Shown in pieces: positions 43,703 through 51,407 of a stretch of DNA of 64,000 nt (position 1 is the stretch's first letter; every line of letters starts with the position of its first letter). The position numbers and the translations under genes are program-made. Origin of the DNA: Legionella_C sp963803545 (GTDB lineage Bacteria; Pseudomonadota; Gammaproteobacteria; Legionellales; Legionellaceae). Under the pieces are notes generated by a model. It did no database searches. It was not told the DNA's origin and was given only the letters and a program-made list of their open reading frames with translations. The stretch is from positions 434,001 through 498,000 of the forward strand of contig CAWDMX010000004.1 of NCBI GenBank assembly GCA_963803545.1, written 5' to 3'.

Positions 43703-44601
43703 GATTTCTTGCATAACCATTTTTAAAGCTCAAAATTATAAATTCCTGCAATCAAATTAAATCTTAAACCAAATCGTTTTCGTCTATTTCGATAACGATC
43801 AGCGACGATTTTAAATCGTTTAATCATACCAATTACATTTTCATTCAAAACACGCTCACTCGATAATTCACGATTGTTCTTTTTATCCTCTTTGGTCAGT
43901 GGGGTCTTTTTCGTTTTTTTCTTGGGTAATGCTGAATTTTGATGTAACTTATGTATTCCTTGGTAGCCGGTGTCTGTAAGACTTCGAATCTCTGGGTGAA
44001 TATGAACACCTGATTCCTTAAACAACCTAAAATCATGCCGCTTACCGTTAGTGAAATTTGTACAAATAACGGTTTTTTTCTTTTTATCTACAATAATTTG
44101 TGTCTTTAGCGTGTGTCTCTTCTTTTTCCCTGAATAAAAATGTTTTTGTTTTTTTTAGGTCGTTCAATGGGCGTTTCAGTCGCATCAATCAGTACAACGT
44201 CATATTCAACATCACTTTTTAACAAGGTTTTACGTCCAGGCAATGAGAATTTTCCATCTTTAATCAGCGTATCTTCAACCCAGCGTATATTACGATAACA
44301 AGCACTTTCACTAATCCCATAACTACGCGAAATATGAAAGTATGTTCTATATTCGCGCAAATACTCCAACGCCATGAGCAACCTATCTTCGATGCCTAAT
44401 TTATTAGGCTTACCTCCGTGAGATTTTAATAGGGCTTCCGCTTCTCTCAAAATGCTTGTCATAACATCAAAAGTTGTACGTTTAACTCCTGTGAGCCTAC
44501 GAAATCCTTCCGCGGGTTCCTCTTTTATTTGTTCGAACTTCATCAACTTCCTTGCCAAAAAATAAGAAGTTTAATTAAATGCTGAGGTTATGCAAGAGCT
44601 C
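43703..44601 (-). mobile_element. IS5-family-like element with frameshifted transposase, apparently complete
   Basis: 899 bases with 16-base imperfect inverted repeats: GATTTCTTGCATAACC at 43703 and, complemented from 44601, GAGCTCTTGCATAACC. TAGTA occurs directly outside both ends (43698-43702 and 44602-44606) and may be a target duplication, or a TA target plus chance. The single transposase gene is in two frames joined at an A run. A decayed relative of the left end occurs near 46304-46390. Confidence 0.7.
43723..44558 (-). CDS. IS5-family transposase in two overlapping frames (probable -1 frameshift)
   Basis: The first frame (44558 down to 44106, 150 aa) has the helix-turn-helix domain (LGIEDRLLMALEYLREYRTY, ISRSYGISESACYRNIRWVE) and the first catalytic Asp in VVLIDATETPIERP. 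At CCT-AAA-AAA-AAC a -1 shift gives KKQKHFYSGKKKRHTLKTQ, then IIVDKKKKTVICTNFTNGKR, which runs in frame into the second part (44025 down to 43723) with the second Asp in SLTDTGYQG and the Glu in NENVIGMIKRFKIV. The A8 run is a credible slip site, so this may be programmed rather than a mutation. Confidence 0.7.
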
Positions 44602-44621
44602 TAGTAGTGCACAAAGCGGCA

Positions 44622-46058
44622 TTACATTGACAGTTGCCTATTATTGTCTTCAGTTAAACCAGCAACGAACTCATTAAGTTCTTTATCACTTAATTTACTA
44701 TGATAATTGATTTTTGATAACTCTAATGTTTTTTGAGCATTATTTCTCTTTAAATAACACCCATTAATGACCCATGTCTTTTCTGTATGTCCAAAAATTT
44801 CAATAGGTATAACTGTAAAACGCAGTTTAGCCGCATTACCTTGAACTCTTAGATGATAGTATATGGGAGGTCCCTTATGAAATTTTAAACCACTGCCACT
44901 TTTACTATTGCCTACCGTACGCGCCTGAAATTGCAAGTAATCTAGAACACTTTTGCGTTCGCTAGGTTCTATGCAATACTCAATTTTTTCATGCAAATGC
45001 ACATAGAATTTATCATCCTTGGTAACCACTACTGGAAAGAAAATACGATCTGAAATAGTTAATGTGTCGTCTATAGATTCTAACGTTGTGTCAGATGAGT
45101 GCTCTGGAGCGATAAATGGTAAACCCTTACGTCTGATTAACCGCTGAAAGCGAGCTTCTTCGTTTTTCCTCTTAATTTCTTGCCTTGCTACGGGGTCATC
45201 AATCTCAACACGCGGTTGAATATTATGTTGAGGAATAGTCATTAGATTTACACTACTTTGCTTCTGAATGGGTTTGTTTTTGCTCAATTGAGTGACGAGA
45301 AAGTATTTTTCGTCTTCTATTTCTATATCAAAAACTATTTTTTCTTTAAAACTTTCATCTTGATTACTTGATTTAGTAGTGTGATAAATGCTTGCCGCTA
45401 TTGCTAAGGGTAATGGAGCTAGGTAAAACAAATATCTTAATATAGATCCACAGTAATGCGTTAAAATTCTTAAAAAAATGACTGGAAATAGCGCTAAAAA
45501 AATAGCTATTGGTAATTGTTTAACAGTAAAATAATTTTGATGATGTCCTACTTGATTTAAAAACTTTGTAAGAAAATCAATTTTTGCTCCATCTAAATCC
45601 AATTTAATCGCATCTAGTAACATCTCTTGATCATAGGTTAGTTCCTTTAAATGAGACTTTTTATTAAAGCGATTAAATTCATTTTTAAACTCTTGTAAAA
45701 ATAATGATTTTGGAGGGCGAGATTTTCCAGTAGCTATATAACAAGCTAAGACTGTAGATACGTATTGCTTATTGAATATAGGTCCTTGAGTTTTTTCAAC
45801 ACTAATTCTAATAAGATCATTAAATTCTTTTTTGTCTCGATTGGATAAACTATAACTCGATTTTGTTTGCTCAAGTATTTCAATAAAGTTTGTAAATAGC
45901 TGGAGGCTGTATTTTTTTAGAAGCGGTTTTCGGTAGGTTTCTGGAGCAATATTATACGCGTACACCAATCTACAAAAACATTCTTTAAAGCCCGGGCTTT
46001 GATTAATTAGTTCTAGATCTGCTCTTGTTATCAATGCGCTCTTACTAGCTGTAGGCAT
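44622..46058 (-). CDS. Large protein of unknown function with a central membrane hairpin
   Basis: 478 residues from the ATG at 46058 (MPTASKSALITRADLEL); an upstream in-frame start at 46115 is possible but adds a leader with no ribosome site. No family recognised. Residues about 1-180 are helical and charged. Residues about 185-230 hold two hydrophobic segments (QLPIAIFLALFPVIFLRI, LRYLFYLAPLPLAIAAS). Residues about 245-478 are mixed alpha/beta, with a charged linker ARQEIKRKNEEARFQRLIRR. A large soluble part on each side of a membrane hairpin is seen in some translocated effectors of intracellular bacteria, but there is no direct evidence. It is an isolated gene inside an IS-rich island. Confidence 0.55.
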   Translation of the reverse strand: MPTASKSALITRADLELINQSPGFKECFCRLVYAYNIAPETYRKPLLKKYSLQLFTNFIEILEQTKSSYSLSNRDKKEFNDLIRISVEKTQGPIFNKQYVSTVLACYIATGKSRPPKSLFLQEFKNEFNRFNKKSHLKELTYDQEMLLDAIKLDLDGAKIDFLTKFLNQVGHHQNYFTVKQLPIAIFLALFPVIFLRILTHYCGSILRYLFYLAPLPLAIAASIYHTTKSSNQDESFKEKIVFDIEIEDEKYFLVTQLSKNKPIQKQSSVNLMTIPQHNIQPRVEIDDPVARQEIKRKNEEARFQRLIRRKGLPFIAPEHSSDTTLESIDDTLTISDRIFFPVVVTKDDKFYVHLHEKIEYCIEPSERKSVLDYLQFQARTVGNSKSGSGLKFHKGPPIYYHLRVQGNAAKLRFTVIPIEIFGHTEKTWVINGCYLKRNNAQKTLELSKINYHSKLSDKELNEFVAGLTEDNNRQLSM

Positions 46059-46538
46059 AAACTTCTCAACGGTGCAACTTTTGAAGATTGTATAATAATT
46101 ATATATAAGAGTCAAAATATATTTTATGTGATTGTGTTTGCATCATCCAGAACACACAATAGTCTTTTTATCGTATACGTTATTAGAGGTATTAAATATA
46201 AGAATTTTAGTGGCGTTTATCCTCCGAAATCAACGAGTTATTTAAAACTAAGGGAATGATATAAAAGTAATGAGATGTAAAAATTGTTGATATATTAGAT
46301 CTCCTGCACAACCTACCTAACGGTTAAAATTGTAAACTCAAGCAGTCAAATTGGACCTTAAATCAAATCGCTTTCTTCTAATTTTTCCGCGAAAAAAAGA
46401 TATTAGCACGGGATACTTCCGCTTTAGTTTATTTAGAAAAATGAGCATTCGGCCCCGTTAGACTGTACTGTATGTTACCTTTGTATTTATTACGTAGTAA
46501 GTGTGTAATTTTTCAGCTTCTAATTGTGGTAGAATGCA
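46059..46538. other. Intergenic region with a degenerate IS5-type end
   Basis: 46304-46390 (CCTGCACAACC, AAATTGTAAACTC, GCAGTCAAATT, AAATCAAATCG) resembles the left end and 3' coding part of the IS5-type element at 43708-43795, with many changes. The remainder has no ORF or signal. The promoter of the 478-residue gene should lie near 46070-46140, where TATAATAATTATA occurs on the minus strand. Confidence 0.4.
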
Positions 46539-46787
46539 ATGCGGGTTTTAATTATTTTTAGCGTAATTAGTGCCCTCATCATGAACTCTATACATCTGTA
46601 TACTGAAACGGTATCAGCGATTATGACCACAAACACTAAAACAGATTCCGCTTATACTTCAAATAGCAATCGCTCTATTATGGAAAAAACTTGGCAAGGC
46701 GTGTGCGACGCAATAGGATTATCCCCAACCGATGTGCTAGCCGGTATGTGGCGTGTATCTCCTTCTGGAAATCCAGTGTACGTATAG
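46539..46787 (+). CDS. Short ORF with N-terminal hydrophobic segment, probably the start of a decayed gene
   Basis: 82 residues: a hydrophobic N-terminus (VLIIFSVISALIMNSIHLY), a Thr/Ser/Asn-rich linker, then SIMEKTWQGVCDAIGLSPTD and VLAGMWRVSPSGNPVYV. The same frame continues past the TAG with coding-like sequence (GGDVCADGSFKTPIDFG), so this is more likely the 5' piece of the broken gene that follows than an independent small protein. The ribosome site is weak. No family is recognised for this part. Confidence 0.4.
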   Translation: MRVLIIFSVISALIMNSIHLYTETVSAIMTTNTKTDSAYTSNSNRSIMEKTWQGVCDAIGLSPTDVLAGMWRVSPSGNPVYV

Positions 46788-47479
46788 GGAGGTGATGTTT
46801 GTGCAGATGGTTCTTTCAAAACACCCATAGATTTTGGTTGGTGCAACAAATTTATAACTTCTTGCCCTAATTCTTCTTAGACACTATCAGAAGACAAAAA
46901 CACTTGCTCGAGACCTAATTGATCATGTTGGATCAATTTGAATGAAGTATCTGAAGAAAAACTGCTTGCGGGTATTGCATATGGCGAGTCTTCATTAAAA
47001 AATAGTTATGAATAAATGGCTGGTATAGCATCAACAACCCTGCTAAGAAGGAATGCGGCTCATCAAAATACTGTAAATAATTTGGTTAAAAAGTATAAAC
47101 AATTTACCTATATTATTATTGATGGAAATGAATGTTTTAGAAATATTATGTGTGCCGCAGATGAAAAAGGATATGAATCATCTTATTAAAGCACCATGGA
47201 ATGCTCTTGAAGGTGGTGAATATTTCTCATAATGGTGGTTGTTTTTGGGATGGGTATGATTCGAAAACGAAAGGATCACAATACGCTAAATTTGTGGATG
47301 GTTTTAAATTTACAGATCAAGAACACAACATACTTTCTGTTCAGGAGTCCCTTTTTCGTAAAAAAATCACTAAATGAGGAAGTTACACTCATGTTTATGA
47401 ATCTACTGCAGCATATGGAGGAACTATATTTTGGAAGTTAAACAAAGATTTTTTAAAAGCAAAGAATGCAGTGCAATGT
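46788..47479 (+). pseudogene. Decayed wall-hydrolase-like gene (several stops and a frameshift)
   Basis: The frame of the preceding ORF continues with stops at about 46878, 46917 and 47010 as SEEKLLAGIAYGESSLKN, AGIASTTLLRRNAAHQNTV and KKYKQFTYIIIDGNECFRN. After a frameshift near 47190 it continues as NGGCFWDGYDSKTKGSQY and GFKFTDQEHNILSVQ, then a stop near 47376, and GGTIFWKLNKDFLKAKNAV. The pattern 'GE.S..N.YEEMA.IA', 'DGN.R.' and 'FWDG.D.K' recalls a SleB-like cell-wall hydrolase family found among antibacterial effectors. That match is from memory and is weak. Confidence 0.45.
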
Positions 47480-48009
47480 TTATAGCTCAAATTATATCTA
47501 TTGTAGTGGGAGTACTTTGTTTAAATCAAAGCCACTCTGAGCCTCCATTCGAAGTATTAAGATCATGTATCGATCTTAAACCAAAAAATGCTTTCATCAC
47601 TCTTACAGAACTTGTTGATGGTGTTGTTGCAAAGACTAATGAAGCTAATTGCGAAAATCAGTTTAGTGAGACATTTAATGGCCATCTTTACGGAATGGTA
47701 ACTTGTAAGAATGACTTTTATTTGATTTTTAATGATCAAAAAATTCAAGCAAGCAGGGCAATTAACAAATCGGTGAATCCCGAAATAAAACCAGGAATCA
47801 TATTTTCTAATTGTGCTCTATGGCATAAAATTAATCAAAACACTAAATCCTATTTGTGTATACAAGCAGCCTTAACGGAATCAGGAACTGGATCCTCATT
47901 AACTCAATATTACCTAGTTGAAAATGCATTTATCCCAAGAACAGTAGCTGCTGTTTATTATTATTTTTTTGAAAAAAACATTATGCCAATAACAAGAGAG
48001 CACTTATAG
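47476..48009 (+). CDS. Secreted protein of unknown function, possible immunity protein
   Basis: 177 residues from the ATG at 47476, which starts a signal peptide (MFIAQIISIVVGVLCLNQSHS, cleavage near residue 20-22). A TTG start at 47431 would put 15 charged residues before it. The mature protein is beta-rich with six cysteines (SCIDLK, ANCENQ, VTCKND, SNCALW, YLCIQ plus one in the signal), suited to the periplasm. No family recognised. It is intact and follows directly the decayed wall-hydrolase-like gene, overlapping its end; an effector/immunity pair in which only immunity survived would look like this. A hairpin at the stop ends the unit. Confidence 0.55.
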   Translation: MFIAQIISIVVGVLCLNQSHSEPPFEVLRSCIDLKPKNAFITLTELVDGVVAKTNEANCENQFSETFNGHLYGMVTCKNDFYLIFNDQKIQASRAINKSVNPEIKPGIIFSNCALWHKINQNTKSYLCIQAALTESGTGSSLTQYYLVENAFIPRTVAAVYYYFFEKNIMPITREHL

Positions 48010-48020
48010 TGCTCTGCTTT
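47996..48020 (+). terminator. Hairpin at the stop of the 177-aa gene
   Basis: AGAGCAC / GTGCTCT with a TTATA loop (about 47998-48016) spans the TAG stop. It is followed by GCTTTAAG, a weak T tract. Confidence 0.5.
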
Positions 48021-48684
48021 AAGATAAAAGCAACTGAATCATTATTTCTAATTGAGCTTAATCAAATTTACTCATCCTCGATAAAACGCAATTTACAACT
48101 GCAAATGAAATGGCTTCATTCATAATTAGTTAAGGAAAAGTTTACGAGCTGTATACAGGCATAGTGATAGTTGCACAGTAATACCCTTACTTTGAAGCGT
48201 TTCATAACCTGGATATATTTACATTCTATAAGCCATAAAAGTTTATTAATACTCAAATAGTTACAAAATTAGTATTAGATAATGAAGCCATCGGTGTTAG
48301 TTCTATTAAGTCTTGCTGAATAAGGGTTGTAAAGAGTGATATTGATAAACCAGCGCTCTATGGAATTAACCCCTATTGGTGACAAAGCCAGTTAGCCTTA
48401 GTTGCTAGCTTATGCTAATTTATGTATAATATTTACTCTTTTTTTATTGTGATGGCTTTTTTGGTTTCTGTTTAAATAAGTTTTCCACTTAAGGTTATAC
48501 GGTTGGTAAACATCCAGATGGTATCAAACAAAAGAAACATACTTTTATTTGACTTATAGTCGGATTCATGGCCGTCTTACCCGTGCTGAAATCATTACCC
48601 AAGTTGCAGTTAATAGGGTAAAATACCTTATTTTTTAGTTTACAAACTTCAAACCATCGAATTATCTACTAATCTGAGACATTT
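48021..48684. other. Long AT-rich intergenic region
   Basis: About 660 bases with no ORF worth reporting, no tRNA and no match to the IS elements in this window. It presumably holds the promoter of the aminotransferase gene (AT-rich stretch near 48610-48650), and may be a decayed gene. Confidence 0.3.
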
Positions 48685-49788
48685 ATGCAATTTATCGATT
48701 TAAAAAAACAGTATTTACGTATTGAAACAGAAGTTCAAAATGCTATTCAAAAGGTTCTCAACCACGGCCAATACATAATGGGTCCAGAAATTTTTGAGTT
48801 AGAGAAGCAACTTGCTGAATTTGTAGGGGCTCGACACGCGGTGGTAAATTCGAGTGGAACGGATGCACTACTAATGGCTTTAATGGCGTTAGACGTTAAA
48901 GCTGGCGATGAGGTTATTACCACACCATTTAGTTTTTTTGCAACGGCTGAAGTCATTCTCATGCTCGGAGCTACCCCTATTTTTGTTGATATAGAGCCTC
49001 ACACCTACAATATTGATTCAAAGAAAATAGAAGCAGCGATTACCGCTAAAACTAAAGCTATTATGCCGGTAAGTTTATACGGACAGTGTGCGGATATTTC
49101 AGAAATCAATCGTATTGCGAACAAACATAGCATTGCAGTTATAGAAGATGGCGCACAAAGCTTTGGCGCAACGCATCATGGTAATCATTCCTGCGGACTT
49201 TCTACGATTGGTTGTACCAGTTTTTTCCCTTCAAAACCACTGGGTGGATATGGTGATTCGGGAGCCTGCTTTACAGACGATGATACTTTGGCGCAACGCT
49301 TAAAAGAAATAAGAATTCATGGACAAAACGCTCGTTATTCCCATAATAGAATTGGTATTAATGGCCGCATGGATACTATTCAAGCCGCTGTTTTACTTGA
49401 AAAATTAAAGCTTTTCCCTGAGGAAATAAAACTCAGGCAGCAGGTTGCGAGTCGCTATAATAATTTGCTTGCTGATTGTCTCGATATTCATGCTATTTTA
49501 CCTGAAAACAATAGTGTTTATGCTCAATTTACTATTGAAGTTGAAGACCGAGAGAGCTTTCAACAAGCGTTACAAGCAAAAGGAATTCCTACGGCAGTAC
49601 ATTATCCAATTGCTATGCATCAGCAAGAAGCACTTGCCCATTTAGGGTATAAAACAGGAGATTTTCCTCGTGCCGAATACGCCAGTAAACGCGTTGTAAG
49701 CCTTCCTATGCATCCGTATTTAACGGAACAAGAGTTGCAACAAATTTGTGAAGCGGTTAAAACCGCACTCCTTGTTGAAACCGCTTAA
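48685..49788 (+). CDS. DegT/DnrJ/EryC1/StrS-family sugar aminotransferase
   Basis: PLP enzyme that aminates keto-sugar nucleotides for surface polysaccharide or related glycans. 367 residues. It starts MQFIDLKKQYLRIETEVQNA, with GQYIMGPEIFELEKQLAEF; SSGTDALLMALMAL binds the PLP phosphate; VIEDGAQSFGATHHG carries the cofactor Asp/Gln; FFPSKPLGGYGDSGACFT carries the Schiff-base Lys. The closest type by pattern is WbpE (UDP-3-keto-GlcNAcA aminotransferase), though the sugar is not certain. No other glycan genes are beside it. pyrF starts directly after its stop (0 bases between), so they are co-transcribed. Confidence 0.88.
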   Translation: MQFIDLKKQYLRIETEVQNAIQKVLNHGQYIMGPEIFELEKQLAEFVGARHAVVNSSGTDALLMALMALDVKAGDEVITTPFSFFATAEVILMLGATPIFVDIEPHTYNIDSKKIEAAITAKTKAIMPVSLYGQCADISEINRIANKHSIAVIEDGAQSFGATHHGNHSCGLSTIGCTSFFPSKPLGGYGDSGACFTDDDTLAQRLKEIRIHGQNARYSHNRIGINGRMDTIQAAVLLEKLKLFPEEIKLRQQVASRYNNLLADCLDIHAILPENNSVYAQFTIEVEDRESFQQALQAKGIPTAVHYPIAMHQQEALAHLGYKTGDFPRAEYASKRVVSLPMHPYLTEQELQQICEAVKTALLVETA

Positions 49789-50475
49789 ATGAAACGCTTC
49801 ATCATTGCATTGGATTTTAATAAACGTGAAAATGCTGAAAATTTGCTGAAATATTTAGACCCACGTTATTTTTCAGTGAAAATTGGCAGTGAAATGTTTA
49901 CCCTTTTTGGTCCAGAATGGGTACGCCGGTTAATTAATTTGGGTTACCAAGTGTTTCTGGATTTAAAGTTTCATGACATCCCCACAACGGTAGCGCAAGC
50001 CTGTACTGCCGCGTGTCAACTCGGTGTTTCTATGGTAAACGTGCATACCGCGGGGGGCACGGCAATGATGACGGCTGCGCGCGCAGCGGTTGATAAATTT
50101 ACTGAGAAACCTTTGTTAATTGGCGTTACTGTTTTAACCAGCATGACCTCATTGAATATGCATGAATACGGAGTTCAATCCACACTCGAAGCGCATGTAG
50201 GACGCTTAGCATTGCTTGCTAAAAATTCAGGTTTGGATGGTGTTGTGTGTTCTGCTCATGAGGTTAGAGGTTTGAAACAAAATTTTGGCCGGGAATTTCT
50301 TACAGTAACCCCTGGTATTCGCCTCGATAATGACGCTCATAATGATCAGTTGCGAATTATGACTCCAAAGCTTGCGTTAAAAGCAGGTAGCGATTTTTTA
50401 GTAATTGGTCGAGCATTAACGCAGTCTTCAAATCCACAAATAATAGTCCAACAATTGTTGCAAGAATTACATTAA
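49789..50475 (+). CDS. pyrF: Orotidine 5'-phosphate decarboxylase
   Basis: Last step of UMP synthesis. 228 residues (family about 230-245). The N-terminal FIIALDF, the catalytic tetrad segment FLDLKFHDIPTTVAQA (K-D-D type: Lys in DLKFHDIP), NVHTAGGTAMM, GVTVLTSM and the phosphate-binding LVIGRALTQSSNP near the end all match PyrF subfamily 1. It starts immediately after the aminotransferase stop and is followed after 25 bases by the GIY-YIG gene. Confidence 0.96.
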   Translation: MKRFIIALDFNKRENAENLLKYLDPRYFSVKIGSEMFTLFGPEWVRRLINLGYQVFLDLKFHDIPTTVAQACTAACQLGVSMVNVHTAGGTAMMTAARAAVDKFTEKPLLIGVTVLTSMTSLNMHEYGVQSTLEAHVGRLALLAKNSGLDGVVCSAHEVRGLKQNFGREFLTVTPGIRLDNDAHNDQLRIMTPKLALKAGSDFLVIGRALTQSSNPQIIVQQLLQELH

Positions 50476-50500
50476 TTTCATCGGGTTTCTAAAAACTAAA

Positions 50501-50800
50501 ATGACACAAAATTATTGGGTCTATATTTTATTATGCAACAATAACAGCCTGTACACAGGCTCTACAAATAATTTAGAAAAACGTTTTCAAGCGCATAAGG
50601 ATGGCTCTAGCCGATGTAAATTTACGCGTAGTTTTAAGCCAATAAAAATTATGCAGTCCTGGATGTTGGACGATAAGAAAACAGCATTACAGATTGAACG
50701 CGCAATTAAAAAGCTTAGAAAAGTAGATAAAGAAAAAATTATTATAAATCCCACCTATCTGTATGAATTACTTAACTATCAAACACCCGAAATAGACTAG
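50501..50800 (+). CDS. GIY-YIG nuclease-domain protein (YhbQ/UPF0213 type)
   Basis: 99 residues, a single GIY-YIG domain: WVYILLCNNNSLYTGSTNNL (Y-I-L replaces GIY, YTG replaces YIG), the catalytic Arg in LEKRFQAHKDG, and a Glu in LQIERAIKKLRKVDK. Members are short endonuclease-fold proteins thought to act in DNA repair, with unclear function. A hairpin and T tract follow, so it ends the aminotransferase-pyrF unit. Confidence 0.88.
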   Translation: MTQNYWVYILLCNNNSLYTGSTNNLEKRFQAHKDGSSRCKFTRSFKPIKIMQSWMLDDKKTALQIERAIKKLRKVDKEKIIINPTYLYELLNYQTPEID

Positions 50801-50810
50801 AGTAGAAAAC

Positions 50811-50837
50811 GCATCAAAGATGCCTTATTTTTTTAGT
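50811..50837 (+). terminator. Rho-independent terminator after the GIY-YIG gene
   Basis: GCATC-AAA-GATGC followed by CTTATTTTTTTAG. The stem is short (5 bases) but a good T tract follows at once. Confidence 0.6.
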
Positions 50838-51268
50838 AGATACTTATCTAAACTATTGGCAAAACCCTGAATTTGTTTTGCACTGATAGCCGGACAATTA
50901 CTTTGGATCATTCCACTGCTTCGTAAGGACTCGTTTACATTGCGTGCGCAGAGGTGTTGCTTGATATTATTGGTGGTATAAAACTCTCCGCGGGGATTAA
51001 GTGCAAAAGCCCCTTTATCGACAATGTCGTTGGCAAGAGGGATATCCGCCGTAACAACAAGATCGTTTTCAGCCAAAAGACTGACAATGGTTTTATCCGC
51101 CACATCAAATCCTAAACTTACTTGCAGGAGCTTTATAAAGGGCGAGGGTGGAATAGAGGAATAATGATTGGACACGAGTACTAATGGAGTTCTAGTCCGC
51201 ACAGCTGCTTTGAATAAAATCTCTTTAATTGGTTTAGGGCAGGCATCCCCATCAATCCAAATAGTCAT
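50825..51268 (-). CDS. UPF0178 / YaiI-family protein
   Basis: 147 residues, standard YaiI length. The N-terminus MTIWIDGDACPKPIKEILFK and the blocks VADKTIVSLLAENDLVVTAD, IPLANDIVDKGAFALNPRGE and FYTTNNI are diagnostic. The family has a PIN-like fold with conserved acidic residues (D6, D8) and may be a nuclease, function unproven. Convergent with the GIY-YIG gene. On its own upstream side lies the hairpin after the permease. Confidence 0.93.
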   Translation of the reverse strand: MTIWIDGDACPKPIKEILFKAAVRTRTPLVLVSNHYSSIPPSPFIKLLQVSLGFDVADKTIVSLLAENDLVVTADIPLANDIVDKGAFALNPRGEFYTTNNIKQHLCARNVNESLRSSGMIQSNCPAISAKQIQGFANSLDKYLLKK

Positions 51269-51363
51269 AACGCGCTCATTATCGATAATCTCTATTAGTA
51301 TAAAAAAATAAATACGCGTATTTGTAAACTATTTCATTCGTTTATACCAGTGTTTTGGTCGTT

Positions 51364-51394
51364 AATAAGGTGATTGCGTTTGCGTCACCTTATT
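51364..51394. terminator. Hairpin downstream of the permease gene
   Basis: Perfect ten-base stem AATAAGGTGA / TCACCTTATT (51364-51373 and 51385-51394) with an 11-base loop, 14 bases past the permease stop. No long T tract on either side, so termination strength is uncertain. Confidence 0.5.
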
Positions 51395-51407
51395 ATAATG
51401 GTCGTGT

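Larger units (their letters stand above)
41430..43703 (+). pseudogene. Decayed IS5-type transposase, broken by IS407-like copy 3
   Basis: Pieces in shifting frames read in order: ITDLPF-like start, YTTLSKRLTWLPIKRPYYKK (about 41474-41533), IAAIAIDSIGLKRFGRDE (about 41556-41604) and VNIGRYWRKAHLAIDEP to LLAQIDKR (41628-41768). After the IS copy, VDGAYDATLVYDLMLAHSP and AVIASRSNTTRNRIIAEM continue, with GYDRHNYFELGVQRYKRILG near the end (43319-43588), then a TAA stop and KQEDMLGCGVFTKMATLCM. The order and motifs are those of IS5 transposases (first D in the VDGAYD block). Several frameshifts and stops show it was dead apart from the IS insertion. The bases 43028-43318 include some sequence I cannot place. 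Confidence 0.6.
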
